A DNA stretch of 64,000 nt from Ochotona curzoniae (Eukaryota; Chordata; Mammalia; Lagomorpha; Ochotonidae). The DNA lies in NCBI RefSeq assembly GCF_017591425.1, contig NW_024464918.1, forward strand, positions 22,844,001 through 22,908,000. The letters are read 5' to 3'. The position numbers and the translations under genes are program-made. Of this stretch, positions 46,880 to 57,721 are shown one piece after another (position 1 is the stretch's first letter; each line of letters begins with the position of its first letter). A model generated the notes under the pieces. It saw only the letters and a program-made list of their open reading frames with translations, ran no database searches and was not told the origin of the DNA.

Positions 46880-49114
46880 ATCACAAATAATAGAAAATAT
46901 ATAATACTTCTCTTTCTCGGTCTGGCCTATTTAGTAAACATAATGGTCTTCATAGGCATCCATTTTGCTGCAAAAACAGAATGTGATTTTCATTTGAGCC
47001 TGAGTTATATCCCATCATATTCCATACCACATTTTCTTTATCCAAGCATCAGTTGGTGGACATTTGATTTCATATCTTAACTATAGTGAATTCAGTTTCT
47101 ATAAATAGTGGGGTACACATAACTCTTTCGCATGCTGATTTTGTCTCCTTTGGGTATATTCCCAGGAATGAGATAGTAGACACATTTCCAAATTTCTGGA
47201 GAATCTCCATATTATCTTCCGTAACAGTATACTAGTTTACATTCCCACCAGCTGTGTATTGGGGTGTCCTTTTCTCCATGTCCTTGTCAACATGTTAGTT
47301 TTTGATTTCTGGGTGACAGTAATTATTACTAGGGTGAAGTGAAGCCTCATTGTGGTTTTCATTTACATTTTCCTGATGATTGGCGACCCTGAGCATTTGT
47401 TCATGTGTCTGTTAGCCATTTGCATTTCATCATTTGAAAAATGCTGTTCATGTCTTTACCTGCTTCTTGAAAGAATTCTTGAGGTGCTTGAACTTATTAT
47501 ATATATTTAGATATGAATTCTTTAGCAGATGTATAGTTTGTAAATATTTTCTCACATTTTTGTTGGTTGATGCTTCCGATTTTGAGTGTTTCCTATGCCA
47601 TGCAGAAGCTTCTTAGCTTGAAGTAATCAAACTTGTCTGTGTGGTTTTCATTGCTTGAGCTACTGTGGCTTTATCCAACAAGTCATCGTCTAGACCAGTG
47701 GTTCCTCTCTGTGTTCCATGAGTATTTTAATTATATTGGGCCATAAATTTATGTCCTTGGCCCATTGTGAGTTAATTTTTGTGTAGAGTATAAGATTGGG
47801 GTGTTATTTCATAACTCTGCAAGAAGAGATCCGATTTTCCCAACACCAATTTGAAGAGAGTATATTTTCTACATATAGATTAATTGGAGTGGGGAAGGGG
47901 TCAGATCTGTTCTTATGATCCACATGTCTACTTTTTGTGCTGGTACCAGGCTATTTTGCTTATTACTGCCCTAGTGTATTTCTTGAAATTGAGGAATGTG
48001 ATACCTCCAGCTTTGTTTATTTATGATTACTTTATTCAGGGTCTCTTCTTTGTCCGTATGAATTTCAGAATGTTTTTCTAGATCTGAGAGTGGTGTCATT
48101 GGTATTTTGATTAAGTATGTATTGAATCTAAATTCCTTTGGATAGTATGAAAATTTCAGGTAATACTCATTCTTTTATTCCATGAACATGGAAGGTTGTT
48201 TTTTAATTGCAAAGTCAGATATACAGAGAGGAAGAGAGAGAGAGAGTTAGATCTTCTGTCCATTGATACACTCCCCAAGCAGCCACAATGGCAAAAGCTG
48301 AGCTGAGCCTAAGCCAGGAGCCAGGAGCCAGGAACTTTTTCTGGTCTCCTACGTAGATGCAGGATCCCAAGGCTTTGGGCCATCCCAGGCCACAAGCAGG
48401 GAACTGGAGGGGAAGTGGGGCCACCTGGATTAGAACCAATGCCCATATGAGATTTCGGTGCATGCAAAACAAGAACTTTAGCAGCTAAACTAGCATGTTT
48501 AGGACCTGAACATGGAAGACTTTTTACACAGTTTTTGCCTTCTTCTGTTTTGTTGCTTAATCTGTTATTTTTTTTTTCACCACAGAGATTTTTCACATTA
48601 TTGAGTAAATTTATTGCAGACATTGACTTTTGTAGCTCTTGTAAATGGGACTAGTCCTGTAAGTTCTTGGTCAGCCACAGCACTGTTTGGATATACAAAT
48701 GCTATTGACTGATTTTCTAACTTGTAACCTTGCCAAACATTCTTACAAGTTCGAAAAGAGTCTTGAATGGAGTCTTTTGGTATCCCTGTGTGCAGGGTCA
48801 AATTACCTACAAGCAGGGATAATTTGACTTCCTCCTTTCTAATTTGAATCCCTTTGATTTCTTTTTCCAGTATAATGGCTCTGGTTAAAACTTCAAAAAC
48901 TATAATTAATAATAATTATGACAGTGGACACCCTTGTCTGAGTCTTAGTGGAAATGCTTCTAGCTTTTCCCACTCAATATGATGCTGGCTATAAGCTTGT
49001 TTATATGTTGCCTGGATTATGTTGAGGTATGTTGCTTCTACACCCATTTTGTTTGAAGTTTTTATCATGAATGGAGGTTGAATCTTACCAAATGCTTTTT
49101 CTACATCTATTGAG
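46880..49114 (-). mobile_element. Old L1 LINE, 3'UTR and 3' part of ORF2 (antisense), left segment
   Basis: Read as the complement of L1, this runs from the 3'UTR (CATCAGTTGGTGGACATTTGATTTC, CATTCCCACCAGCTGTGTATTGG, CTGATGATTGGCGACCCTGAGC) into the 3' part of ORF2 (GATACCTCCAGCTTTGTTTA, TATAATGGCTCTGGTTAAAAC, TTATGTTGAGGTATGTTGC, TGCTTTTTCTACATCTATTGAG). The order follows older mammalian L1 families and is well diverged, so ORF2 is not open. It is interrupted by a CSINE at 48195-48506 and stops abruptly at about 49114, where the G-free block begins. Confidence 0.88.
48195..48506 (-). mobile_element. CSINE inserted in the L1, 12-bp target-site duplication
   Basis: The target site TGAACATGGAAG occurs at 48183-48194 and again at 48507-48518, and L1 sequence resumes exactly after it. 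The tail-side GTTGTTTTTTAATTGCAAAGTCAG and the (GA) stretch are at the left; the head complement GCATGTTTAGGACC is at the right. Confidence 0.93.
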
Positions 49115-49120
49115 GTAAGG

Positions 49121-49814
49121 TCTTCACACACCAACCTAAATATACCTCAATATCCCCAACCATCCCACCAACTTCCCCCCACCCACATTACAATTACGTT
49201 CATCGAAAATCATTTCATAATTCATTCACTACAAAACCATATCAAAAAATTCAACACCTTTCAAAACTTACATACCAACACCCAAAACTTTCCAAATTCC
49301 AATCTATTCATCATCCCACACATACTAAAAACCAAAACCAACCAATACAAATAATATTTCCCCCAATAACTACTAAATCAAAAAAAAACCATAAATTACT
49401 CCACCCCCTATCATCCCCATTCCCATATCCCATCAAATAACAATTTTTCACTTAAAACCATATTCCTAAACACATACAATCAACAATAAATAAAACCCTA
49501 TACCATCCACCCCAATTTACCCCAAAACCTAATAAATCACAACCACTCAATACCACCTACAATCAACAAATATAAATCTACCTAATAACCCCACCCCCTA
49601 ACCTACATCAAAACAAACTAAATCTTAAACAACACACAAAAAAAAAATAATATTAAACCTTTGCCCCACTAAATCCACTAAATAAACATTCCCCAATCAA
49701 CCTACCAACCCATCACAAATTACCAATAAACCCCATCACAAAACAAACCCACACACCAAAAAAAACAAACAAACCATAACAATTTAAATTATATAACAAT
49801 AAATACACTTACCA
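49121..49814. other. G-depleted anomalous block inside the L1
   Basis: Over 694 plus-strand bases only three are G (49198, 49205, 49663), with 457 consecutive G-free bases between the last two. Hand counts of 49261-49320, 49501-49560 and 49741-49800 together give A 85, C 60, T 35, G 0. Flanking L1 sequence has normal G content, and G is common again from 49854. Equivalently, the minus strand is almost C-free. The words do not follow L1 ORF2, which should occupy this place. The C and T content suggests an originally mixed-composition sequence in which G was replaced by A, rather than a simple repeat. Two of the three Gs are in CpG. Possible explanations are consensus or assembly error, converted DNA, or massive cytidine deamination; none is proven. 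Confidence 0.9.
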
Positions 49815-50935
49815 GATCTCATCATACTAAGCATTCACCCAAACCCCTATTCTGATGTTTTTATATAGCATTAATTGCTGTAAACTTTCCTCTTAATACT
49901 ATTTTTACTGCATACAATAAATCCTGATATGTTTTGTTGTCATCTTCATTTTTCCAAGAAGTTTTGATTTCTTCTTTTTTTAATGACTCCCTGTTTATTC
50001 AGGAGCATATTATTTGGTTCATGTGTTTATATATTTTCTAGGATTTCATATGTTAATTTTTGGTTGCATTCCACTGTGGTTAGAAAAGATAATGGTATGA
50101 TTTCCATAGTTTCTTAATGTGTTGACTTGTTTTATGTTCTAGCATGTGATCTATCCTAGAAAATATTCCAGGAGAAAAAAATTCCATCCATGCACTTAGT
50201 CTATGTGGATCTCTGTTGCTAAGGAGTGTTTCTTGCTGGGAGCATACAGATTGCATGAATGGATTAAAACAAAGAACAATCTGTATCTTTTAGTTGTAGA
50301 ATGTGGTCAATTTGCATTCAGTTATTTGCTGGTAATGACTTGCCCCTGTCATTTTTCCATAATTATTTCCTTTCTTTTGAATCCCCTTTGCACAGTTCCA
50401 AGGAGGCTTTTTTCTTCACATTCCTTCATGATGCTGATTAGCTTTCTGTGTTTCTGTGTGTTGTATGTCCTTAGATATTTTCTCTACAGCTGCCCAAGTG
50501 GTAACAGATTCTCTGAATTTTTGTTTATCTTGAAGGTCTTTATTTCACCTTAAGTTATTAATGAGAGTTTTGCTGTGAATAATACTTTGGATTAACAGGT
50601 TTGGTGTTTGTTTTTTTCTCTCTTTAAGGATTTGAACTATATGTCTGCATTCATTTCTAGCCTGGAGTGTTTCTAATAAGTCTGCAGTCAGTCAACTTGG
50701 AGAGTCTTTAAAAGTTATCAGGCATTCTCTCTTGCACTTTTTGCATATTTTGTTCTACCTTTGAAAGTTAGACTGTAACGTGTTGTGGTGAAGTTCCTTT
50801 CTGGCCATGTCTGTTTGGGGTTTTATGTGCTGCCTGTAACTTAATTGCCATATCTTCTCCAAATTAGGGAAATTTGATGTTATTATGCTAAAAAAAAGTT
50901 TTCTAGCTTGGTATATTTTTTGTCCATGTCATGTG
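49815..50935 (-). mobile_element. Old L1 (or HAL1-like) LINE, right segment (antisense)
   Basis: After the G-free block, L1-like sequence resumes (GCATTAATTGCTGTAAACTTTCCTC, CTGATATGTTTTGTTGTCATCTTC, TTTATTCAGGAGCATATTATTTGG, CATTCCACTGTGGTTAGAAAAG). It continues into a 5'-ward part near 50640-50900 with TCTAATAAGTCTGCAGTCAGTC and GTTTGGGGTTTTATGTGCTGCC, a segment I associate with old L1M/HAL1 types. It is non-coding through decay. Confidence 0.75.
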
Positions 50936-50936
50936 T

Positions 50937-51095
50937 TGAACACCTACTCCACATAAAATACTGTGCTGATTTACCCAGGCCCTACATATCTTCACAATGC
51001 ACTAAGTATTTCCACTTTGTAGCTGAAGAAGCTGAAATTCAGGCAGTCCACACTTAGCAGCTACGGAGGCCCAGGGGCAGGCACTGCTCCGCTGC
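50937..51095 (-). mobile_element. MIR SINE
   Basis: TGTTGAACACCTACTCCACATAAAATACTGTGCTG ... TCCACTTTGTAGCTGAAGAAGCTGAAATTCAGGC follows the antisense MIR core. Confidence 0.7.
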
Positions 51096-51107
51096 TCCCA
51101 ATTCATG

Positions 51108-51388
51108 ACTTTTTAAAGATGTTTTAATTTTTGAGGGCAGAGAAATAGGTGGGTGGAAGGGAAAAATATCTACTGACTCCCTAATACCTGTGGTGGCTGG
51201 GCTAGAATCAGGAATTAGAGTCTCCCATATGGGTGTTAAGGATTGTAGTACTTCAGTTATTACCTGCTACTTTTGAGGGGTGTACATTAGCAGGAAACTG
51301 GAACAGAGAGCAGAGCAAGTACTCAAACCCAGGCCCTCCAGGATGGGATATGGGTTAAGGCAAGAGGCTTAACCATGGCGCCAAACAC
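51108..51388 (-). mobile_element. CSINE, diverged
   Basis: TTTTTAAAGATGTTTTAATTTTTGAGGGC, TAGAGTCTCCCATATGGGTG, AACTGGAACAGAGAGCAGAGC and GCTTAACCATGGCGCC run in minus-strand order. Confidence 0.82.
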
Positions 51389-53185
51389 ACAACCCCCATC
51401 CCAGAGACAGAACGTGAGCTGTGCAATTCGCTGCTTTACTGATACCCTGAATTCTGCGCTCTGCTTCACCTGTTTGTTCCTGAGCGTCATGTTGTCTCCT
51501 CTGTCCTCCATCACTCCTGCTGGAGTCTACACCCTGGCCATCTGGCCAGGACTCCTGCCTCCTGCTCTCTCTATGGTTGCCCCATTTCTCCCTGGGATCT
51601 CCTTCCCATGCTGCCTGGCAGCCCTCCCTTTGTTAGTTTCCCTTCCTGCTGCTTAAGCAAGTCCCTTCGTCTTTTGATTATTTGGCTATGTCAAATGAGT
51701 TTGCCAAACCCATTCAGGCGACAGATTTTCTACTAACTGAAGTAGCAGCAGAGCAGAGAAGTGGAAAATGGGAGATTTTGATTTTGAATTGGCAAGAGGG
51801 AGTTTTAAAGGCAAGTGCGTTATTGATGCTAAGAAGTTTAAAAAACTGCCTTCCCATATGGCCCATTTTAGTTCACCAAGGACTTACGCGGCTGCCAGGA
51901 CTCAGTGGGAGCTGTCCCCATTGAGCAGAGCTCCGTACTGATGGTTGGCTCTAGGCATCGCTTCCTTACGCCTTCTGCAAAGAAATAGGTGTTGTTTTAG
52001 GAGTAACATTCTGTGTGAAGCCAAGTTTCTTGGAAAGTGTGCTTGTACAACCTACTCCTGGAGTTAGAAGTGATGTGATAATCATCCTTAATGACATTGT
52101 GTATACATAGATATAATTATAAACACACATACATCAGCAAATAATGTATGAACTCATTAAATACGCAAATAAGCTGCAAATAATGTAATTCCCATTTTGT
52201 TGATAAAGAAGTTTTTGTGTTGATGTGTGTGTGTGTGAGCATATGTGTGTGAAAAAGGATATTTTTTTAAGTAATTAAGAAAGGTTATAATATGCCAGGT
52301 AATTCCATACTACCAGGCTCTGATCCAAATCATATAGTATTATATGTGGGTACTTCAAAAATTCATAGGACATATACATTAAATCAATTTCATATGTTGC
52401 TGTCTGTCACTAGAGCTTGTTTAGTCTTCAGAAATGAATGTTCCTCATTAGTTGAGTTCAAAGAAAATAAGTTGCCCAAACATGAAGAGCTAAATTGGAA
52501 TTCACTTAGGAAATACTCACTGTACCATCACTCAACAATGCATTGGGAATTGTTCAAGGCCTTAAGTGGGGACAGTAATGAATAATACACAAGTGATCCT
52601 GGGTGGGTTCCCAGGGTTAAAATTCATAGGTAATTAGGTTAAAAAAATTTGCTGGAAAGTTTGATGTCATTAAGCTGCAGAGGGTAGAAGTCCGATTCTA
52701 AAGAAAGAGAAAGGATGGCCAGATAGAAGTGACGTGGGACCATGTGGTCTTCCACACTGAAGGCATGCTTAGAGCAACGTGAGCTTCCGCTGCCAGAGTG
52801 CTCCATGAAAACGTGAAACTGAGTGAAGAAAAGCACGCGGGAGGCAGGGAGGCTTGAGGGCAGACCCCAAGAGCTTTGCGAAGAGAGAAGCATTCAAATC
52901 CTGGTGTAGCCATTCAGGAGCTGTGTGACGTTTGGTATTTGTAGACAAAAATGTAAACAACTGAGCATTTTTTTTTTTCAGAATTAACTGTCAGGCTTTC
53001 AGATAGTGAATGTAAGGTACTACCTGCCAGCTCTCAAGCTCTTGACGCCTGGTCTTCCCTTAACCCCTGCCCCCCACTCCACCCCCACCACAACCAGGTT
53101 GACCAACAAATAATGCCTGGGATATCCCAACGTGTCTCACACATTTTGTTGTTTGAGACGACATGAGTAGTCAGTCTTCCAGTTG
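51389..53185. other. Intronic stretch with nothing certain; TG-rich microsatellite
   Basis: A (TG)n-like run lies at about 52222-52251 (GATGTGTGTGTGTGTGAGC). The plus-strand frame 51375-51656 is only partly free of the SINE and has no recognisable domain. No exon supported. Confidence 0.45.
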
Positions 53186-53189
53186 CCCT

Positions 53190-53665
53190 ACAGCAGTCTA
53201 ACCCGGCTCCCTGCTTCCACTCTCTGCCCCATCTAATCTTCGATCCGTTCTTCACACTGGAACTAGTGTCATCTTTTAAAAGCACACATCAACCTGCTGC
53301 GCCAACCATCCAGTTACTTGCCATTGTTTAAGCAGAAAATTTAAACTCCTTTCTAAGCCTGGCCTAGAAAAATCTTTTTTGTCAACCCCTTGTTCACTGC
53401 ACTCGGGCCACATTAACTACCTGCTTCATAGTTTCAGTTGATAGGCTGCCTCCTGCCAAGGGACCTTCTTTGACTCCTACCTATAAATAAAGCCCCTACC
53501 CTGTTAATTTCTATCATTGTGTTTTATTTCTTTCATGGCCAGCCATTATTAAAATTAGTCAATAACCCACCTCCCTTGGCTAGCTTGACTGCTCTATGAG
53601 ACTCATATTCTATTAGGCACCTGCTGCATTGCTCAATTAGTAGAGCAATGAAAGGTGGGCTGTCC
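53190..53665 (+). mobile_element. L2 LINE fragment (long)
   Basis: The order CAGTCTAACCCGGCTCCCTGC, AAATTTAAACTCCTTTCTAAGCCTGGCC, TTTGACTCCTACCTATAAATAAAG, TTAATTTCTATCATTGTGTTTTATTTC, GACTGCTCTATGAGACTCATATTC and TAGGCACCTGCTGCATTGCTCAAT follows the L2 3' consensus over about 470 bases. Coding capacity is lost. Confidence 0.75.
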
Positions 53666-54835
53666 GTTAGTCCTAACTATTATTCGTTTTTCCGTGTTAG
53701 AGCATTTAGAAAGCTTTCATTAGTCCCTGTTATATGCCTCAGTTCCTAGGCTAGAAAGGCTGACAGCTAAGTGAAAGGCTTTATGCTAACATAAGAGGAA
53801 ACATCCAGCTGCAACAGAGGGTCTATAGAATGTCCCTGGATCCCCTGACATCGGGTCCTTACAATACCTCATTTCTCAGTAAGTCCTTGGTGTGTTTTCT
53901 TGTTGTTGGAGACTCAGGGTCCCAAGGACATTCGTCACTGGAGAAGTGGGTGCTCAACACACATGGTGCTTTTAGCAGCTGGCATTTCTGCCTCAAGGAT
54001 TTTACATTTACAAGGTAATCATAAAAGTGATATTAGAAATCTGCAGATGGTCTTTCCAATGAAGATAAATGTTGATTGCAAACTCCAACAACATGGAAGT
54101 GGGATTAACAACAAGTGTTACTGGGTAATTTAAAGTCCTTGACAGACCTCCCCGGGGATACCTTGACCAGTCAGTTCTGTTTTATATCGGGGAGGAAATA
54201 AAACTCTGCCTGACTGGACTGTTTTCCCCAGTAGAAATGAAAGGTTGTCAAAATTATTCATAAGGGCCAAGGCTGGCAAGCCTGGCAAGGCCATGCAGGC
54301 CCCAATTGCTCATCCGTGGGATGTGGTCTTTGAACTTGAAATCAAGGCCAGGTTTAAGACTTGGGCCTTATTAGACATTCAGAATGGCTCAGTTCTTCCT
54401 CCCCAGATGACCTCTGGCAGAGAGCTGCTTGAGCAGGTTAAGTATGCGTGCTTCAGAAGTGGGACTTTCGATGCTGAGAAATGATAAACTATGGGACATT
54501 TTCAGCAGTGTTTCCGTGCTCTAATCATGAACTTGGCCTGGTGATAGAAACATTTTGTGTCTATACTGATCCATGTGATACAGCTTGGTGTGTAGCAGCC
54601 ACAAGGCACATGTGACTTCTGTGTACTTGACACATGTCTAGTTCAAATCAGGAATTGAAGTTAACTGGATTAAATGTGTGTTTATCAATAGTATGGTTGC
54701 TGACTTCTTCACTGGACAGCACACATGGCAAATGCTGTAAGAATAGGGGAGAGGAGAAGAGCGCTGTGAGTACACAGAGACTGAGTGGGGATCGAGAGCA
54801 GTTGGTATCCCAGGACCATTAGTCAATGGCTAGGA
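53666..54835. other. Intronic stretch with nothing recognised
   Basis: No exon or transposon supported; short frames only. Confidence 0.45.
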
Positions 54836-54837
54836 GA

Positions 54838-54992
54838 GTGTTGCCTTGGTAGCTATGTATTCACTCTCTGGTAGGAAACCAGTCTGGGTTCAAATCCCTG
54901 CTCTGTCAAGCCCTAGTTTGGAATTAGGGCAACTTCTTCGAAAGTGAGGATAACAATAGAACCTGTCTCCCAGAGCTATCATTTTTTATTCT
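54838..54992 (+). mobile_element. MIR SINE
   Basis: GAAACCAGTCTGGGTTCAAATCCCTGCTCTGTC ... GAATTAGGGCAACTTCTTCGAAAGTGAGGATAACAATAG runs in sense MIR order. Confidence 0.75.
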
Positions 54993-55021
54993 AAATTTGA
55001 ATTTTAAATTATTTAAATTTT

Positions 55022-55275
55022 TTACTTCAAAAGATTTATTTGAAAGAGGGGAGTAATACTGAGACGGTGTGAGATCATCTACCTGTTGCTTCACTCCCCA
55101 GATGCTGAGCAAAGCAAGGGCTGGGCCAGGTCAGAAACAGGAGGCAGGAGTTTGGGTCCACCATCACCTGGTGACTCCTGGCACACATCTGGAGGAAGCA
55201 AGACTTGGCGAACAATGAGGACTCCAACTCAGGCCTTGTAAAGTTGTCTTCACCACTGTTAGACACCCACCCCCA
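55022..55275 (-). mobile_element. CSINE, diverged
   Basis: CTTCAAAAGATTTATTTGAAAGAGGGG, GCTTCACTCCCCAGATGCTG, CCAACTCAGGCC and TCACCACTGTTAGACACCC run in minus-strand order. Confidence 0.8.
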
Positions 55276-57018
55276 GGCTATCTAAAATGCAAACTGAGCC
55301 ACTATATGAAAACACATACAATTGTGCCTGGCACACGTTAGGTCTGGACAGACTGGGGCTGTTTTTAATATGAAATATGACCATATTATGGATGTAAGTC
55401 CTCATCTGGACCACAGTGTGAGGAGCTTCATGACCAGAGAACAAAAGAAACTTTTTCTCTCCTGGAACCTACTGACCTCATTTGAGTGCAGATCCACACC
55501 TAAAAACAGCAAAGGACTCTTGCAACTCCTTAGCCATTCACCTGATTTCACAAATGTGTTGTCAGGATGGATGAAATGCCACCCACAAGCCACCCCGAGA
55601 ATTCTGAAAGATTGGCCTTTTTCTTACGATTATCTTATTCTCTGCTTTAGTGGCCAGGGTAAGATTACACATTTTTCAAAGATGGTTTGTTTTTTTGTTG
55701 TTGTTGTTGTTGTTTCTTTTTCAGTCATAAGATTTGGATTCTAGGAGATAAATGTCAAGAATTAAGGACTCTGGTGAAGTACCATCGGAGTACCAGCTGG
55801 GCTGCTGGTAATTCAATGAATTTGAGTTCACTGGTTGTCAGGGATGGGTCACAAATAGAGCCACCCATTCTGAGCCCCCAGCCTGGATGAGCTCTATGCT
55901 TGCTTCTTGCTTGTTCAGATACCTGATAAGCTAGTGATATGTTGTTGAAATAAATTACCACTTTCAAAAAAATCCGTTTTTCTCTATATGCAACCCATAC
56001 TACAGGCATATCTGTCTTACCATATTCCTTTGCTATCAAGGCATTCCATCTCAAGGCTAATTTAAATCCAGGGCTGGATGAATATGAAAGCTTTGAATGA
56101 GGAAAAAAAAAATCCAAAGTGTATTGGGTGATAGGGCTCTTGGTTTCTGCCCAAATACTATCTTGAATAAATATGGAATGATCTATGTGCTTTCCATTTT
56201 AAAAATCATTGATGTTTTTTTCTTAGAATTAGAAAATGAAGAGCTAGAACAAGCAAGATTCTTTGTGTGCCTTTAGAAACAGCATTCTCGGATCCCAGCT
56301 GTTTTATTGGTTTTCTCTAATTCAAGACCCCGGTGGGGATGGGGCACGAGGTCCTTGAGTCAGCATGCCATCATTATTGTGGTCTGGGGAAAGGGTTGCC
56401 AGTAACTTCACGCTCAAGTGACTCCTGGTCCCCAAATGCTTTCTCAGTCCTCAACTTTCCGTGTAATCAGAGCCCTGGGTATTTCTAAGCACAGTTTGAC
56501 CTGCATCTTATTGATCTAAGCATTTGGCTAATCACTCTCTGCAATTAAACCCTTCTTCTCGCAATAAAGTTAATCTCTTACCGGCACATAAAAGCTGACC
56601 CCACAGCTTGAGCAGTGAGCATGTTGTTCTTTATGCTGCTGTGCTGGGACTCAGCAGCTCCATTCCGAAGACGAAAGCACCTCTTGTGGCCCTCTGGCTG
56701 CACCCACCCCTCAGATCACAGTGTTTGGATTCTGTTCTGTAGATCCAGACACACAGTCCAAACCTGGGCTTGGCTCCCCATTCCTCTGCCTCATTTCCTT
56801 GCTAGAGCTCATCATGGGATGTGTTTTTCTTCAAGAAATCTGCTTTTGTTTGATTTTAGGGCTATTGGCATGCACTTTGCATTCATTTTGTTTACCTGTT
56901 TTTGTTCCTTTTGGAAGAGAAGTGTCTGCTACACACATGGTCTCATAGTCACTGCCCTACCTTCAGTTTAAACCTTTCTCTGTGCTTCTAGACAGAGTTG
57001 ATTCTTGCATGGCACCAC
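55276..57018. other. Intronic stretch with a (GTT)n microsatellite
   Basis: A (TTG)n run lies at about 55692-55713. Otherwise there is unique-looking intron. The longest frames (55322-55744 plus, 56615-56971 plus) show no family resemblance. Confidence 0.45.
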
Positions 57019-57019
57019 A

Positions 57020-57115
57020 AGAGTCATTCATTCATTCATTCATGTGGCAAATTTTCATTGACTAACAGGTGCTGTCCTGGCTCCCAAGGTGTTTACAGAG
57101 CAAATGAGACAATAT
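57020..57115 (-). mobile_element. L2-type fragment with (ATTC)n
   Basis: TCATTCATTCATTCATTCATG then GACTAACAGGTGCTGTCCTGGCTCCCAAGG and CAGAGCAAATGAGACAAT resembles the antisense terminal L2 repeat. Confidence 0.6.
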
Positions 57116-57174
57116 TCAGTTTAAAAGGCAGTGTGGCTCAGAATGGTGGCCAGAGGGGCAAAGGCAGCTAGCAG

Positions 57175-57300
57175 AGTAATGAACTTCATACCAAACGGAC
57201 TTGGGACCCAGTCTCAGACCTGCCAATGTTTATGCTGTCTCTTGGGGAAAGTCACCAGTATTCTCTCTGCCTCAGTTTCCTCATCTTTAAAAAATGGAGA
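57175..57300 (+). mobile_element. MIR SINE, left half (split by a CSINE)
   Basis: GGACTTGGGACCCAGTCTCAGACCTGCC ... TCTGCCTCAGTTTCCTCATCTTTAAAAAATGGAGA is the sense MIR first half. It is cut at AATGGAGA and resumes at 57601. Confidence 0.85.
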
Positions 57301-57600
57301 TGGGTCCAGTATGGTGGCTCACAGGTTAAGCCACTGCTTGGGGTACTCCTATCCCATTCAGAGTGCCTAGGTTCGAGTCCTGCCTCAATCTGCAATCCAG
57401 TCTCCTGCTAATTGACACACTAGGCTGCCAATGAAGGCTCCAGTACTTGGTTTTTGTTACCATCTGAACAAACTAAATGGAGCTCCTGGCTTGGCTGTTG
57501 TGGGAGTTTGGGGAGTTAACCAACAAATTGAAGATGTTTTTATTTATCTTTTTTTCCTCTATTACTTTGCCTTTAAAATAAATGAGTAAGAATTCTTTTC
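57301..57600 (+). mobile_element. CSINE inserted into a MIR
   Basis: Starts TGGGTCCAGTATGGTGGCTC and ends TTTAAAATAAATGAGTAAG plus a few bases. The 7-base target AATGGAG is duplicated at 57293-57299 and 57601-57607, and the interrupted MIR continues on the right. Confidence 0.88.
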
Positions 57601-57718
57601 AATGGAGGTAAAAGTACCTACTTTATTGGGTTATTGTGAAGATTAAATATTAACATACCTATAGCAATGGTTGAAATGTAGAATGGTAGAAATGTTCAAT
57701 AGATACTGAGGCTACTAT
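57601..57718 (+). mobile_element. MIR SINE, right half
   Basis: AATGGAGGTAAAAGTACCTACTTTATTGGGTTATTGTGAAGATTAAATATTAAC ... TGTTCAATAGATAC completes the MIR begun at 57175. Confidence 0.85.
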
Positions 57719-57721
57719 CTG

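Noticed and set aside
48916..49134. Open frame resembling L1 ORF2 reverse transcriptase text on the minus strand
   Set aside because: It is a short surviving piece of the decayed L1, preceded and followed by stops. It is not a functional gene.
49121..49814. Mitochondrial DNA insertion as the explanation for the G-poor block
   Set aside because: The mitochondrial light-strand sequence is G-poor, but not to below one percent, and no mitochondrial gene or tRNA text is recognisable.
49121..49814. Simple A/C-rich satellite or microsatellite as the explanation for the G-poor block
   Set aside because: No short period is visible, and the text is non-repetitive and contains many Ts. A long-period satellite cannot be excluded from a single copy.
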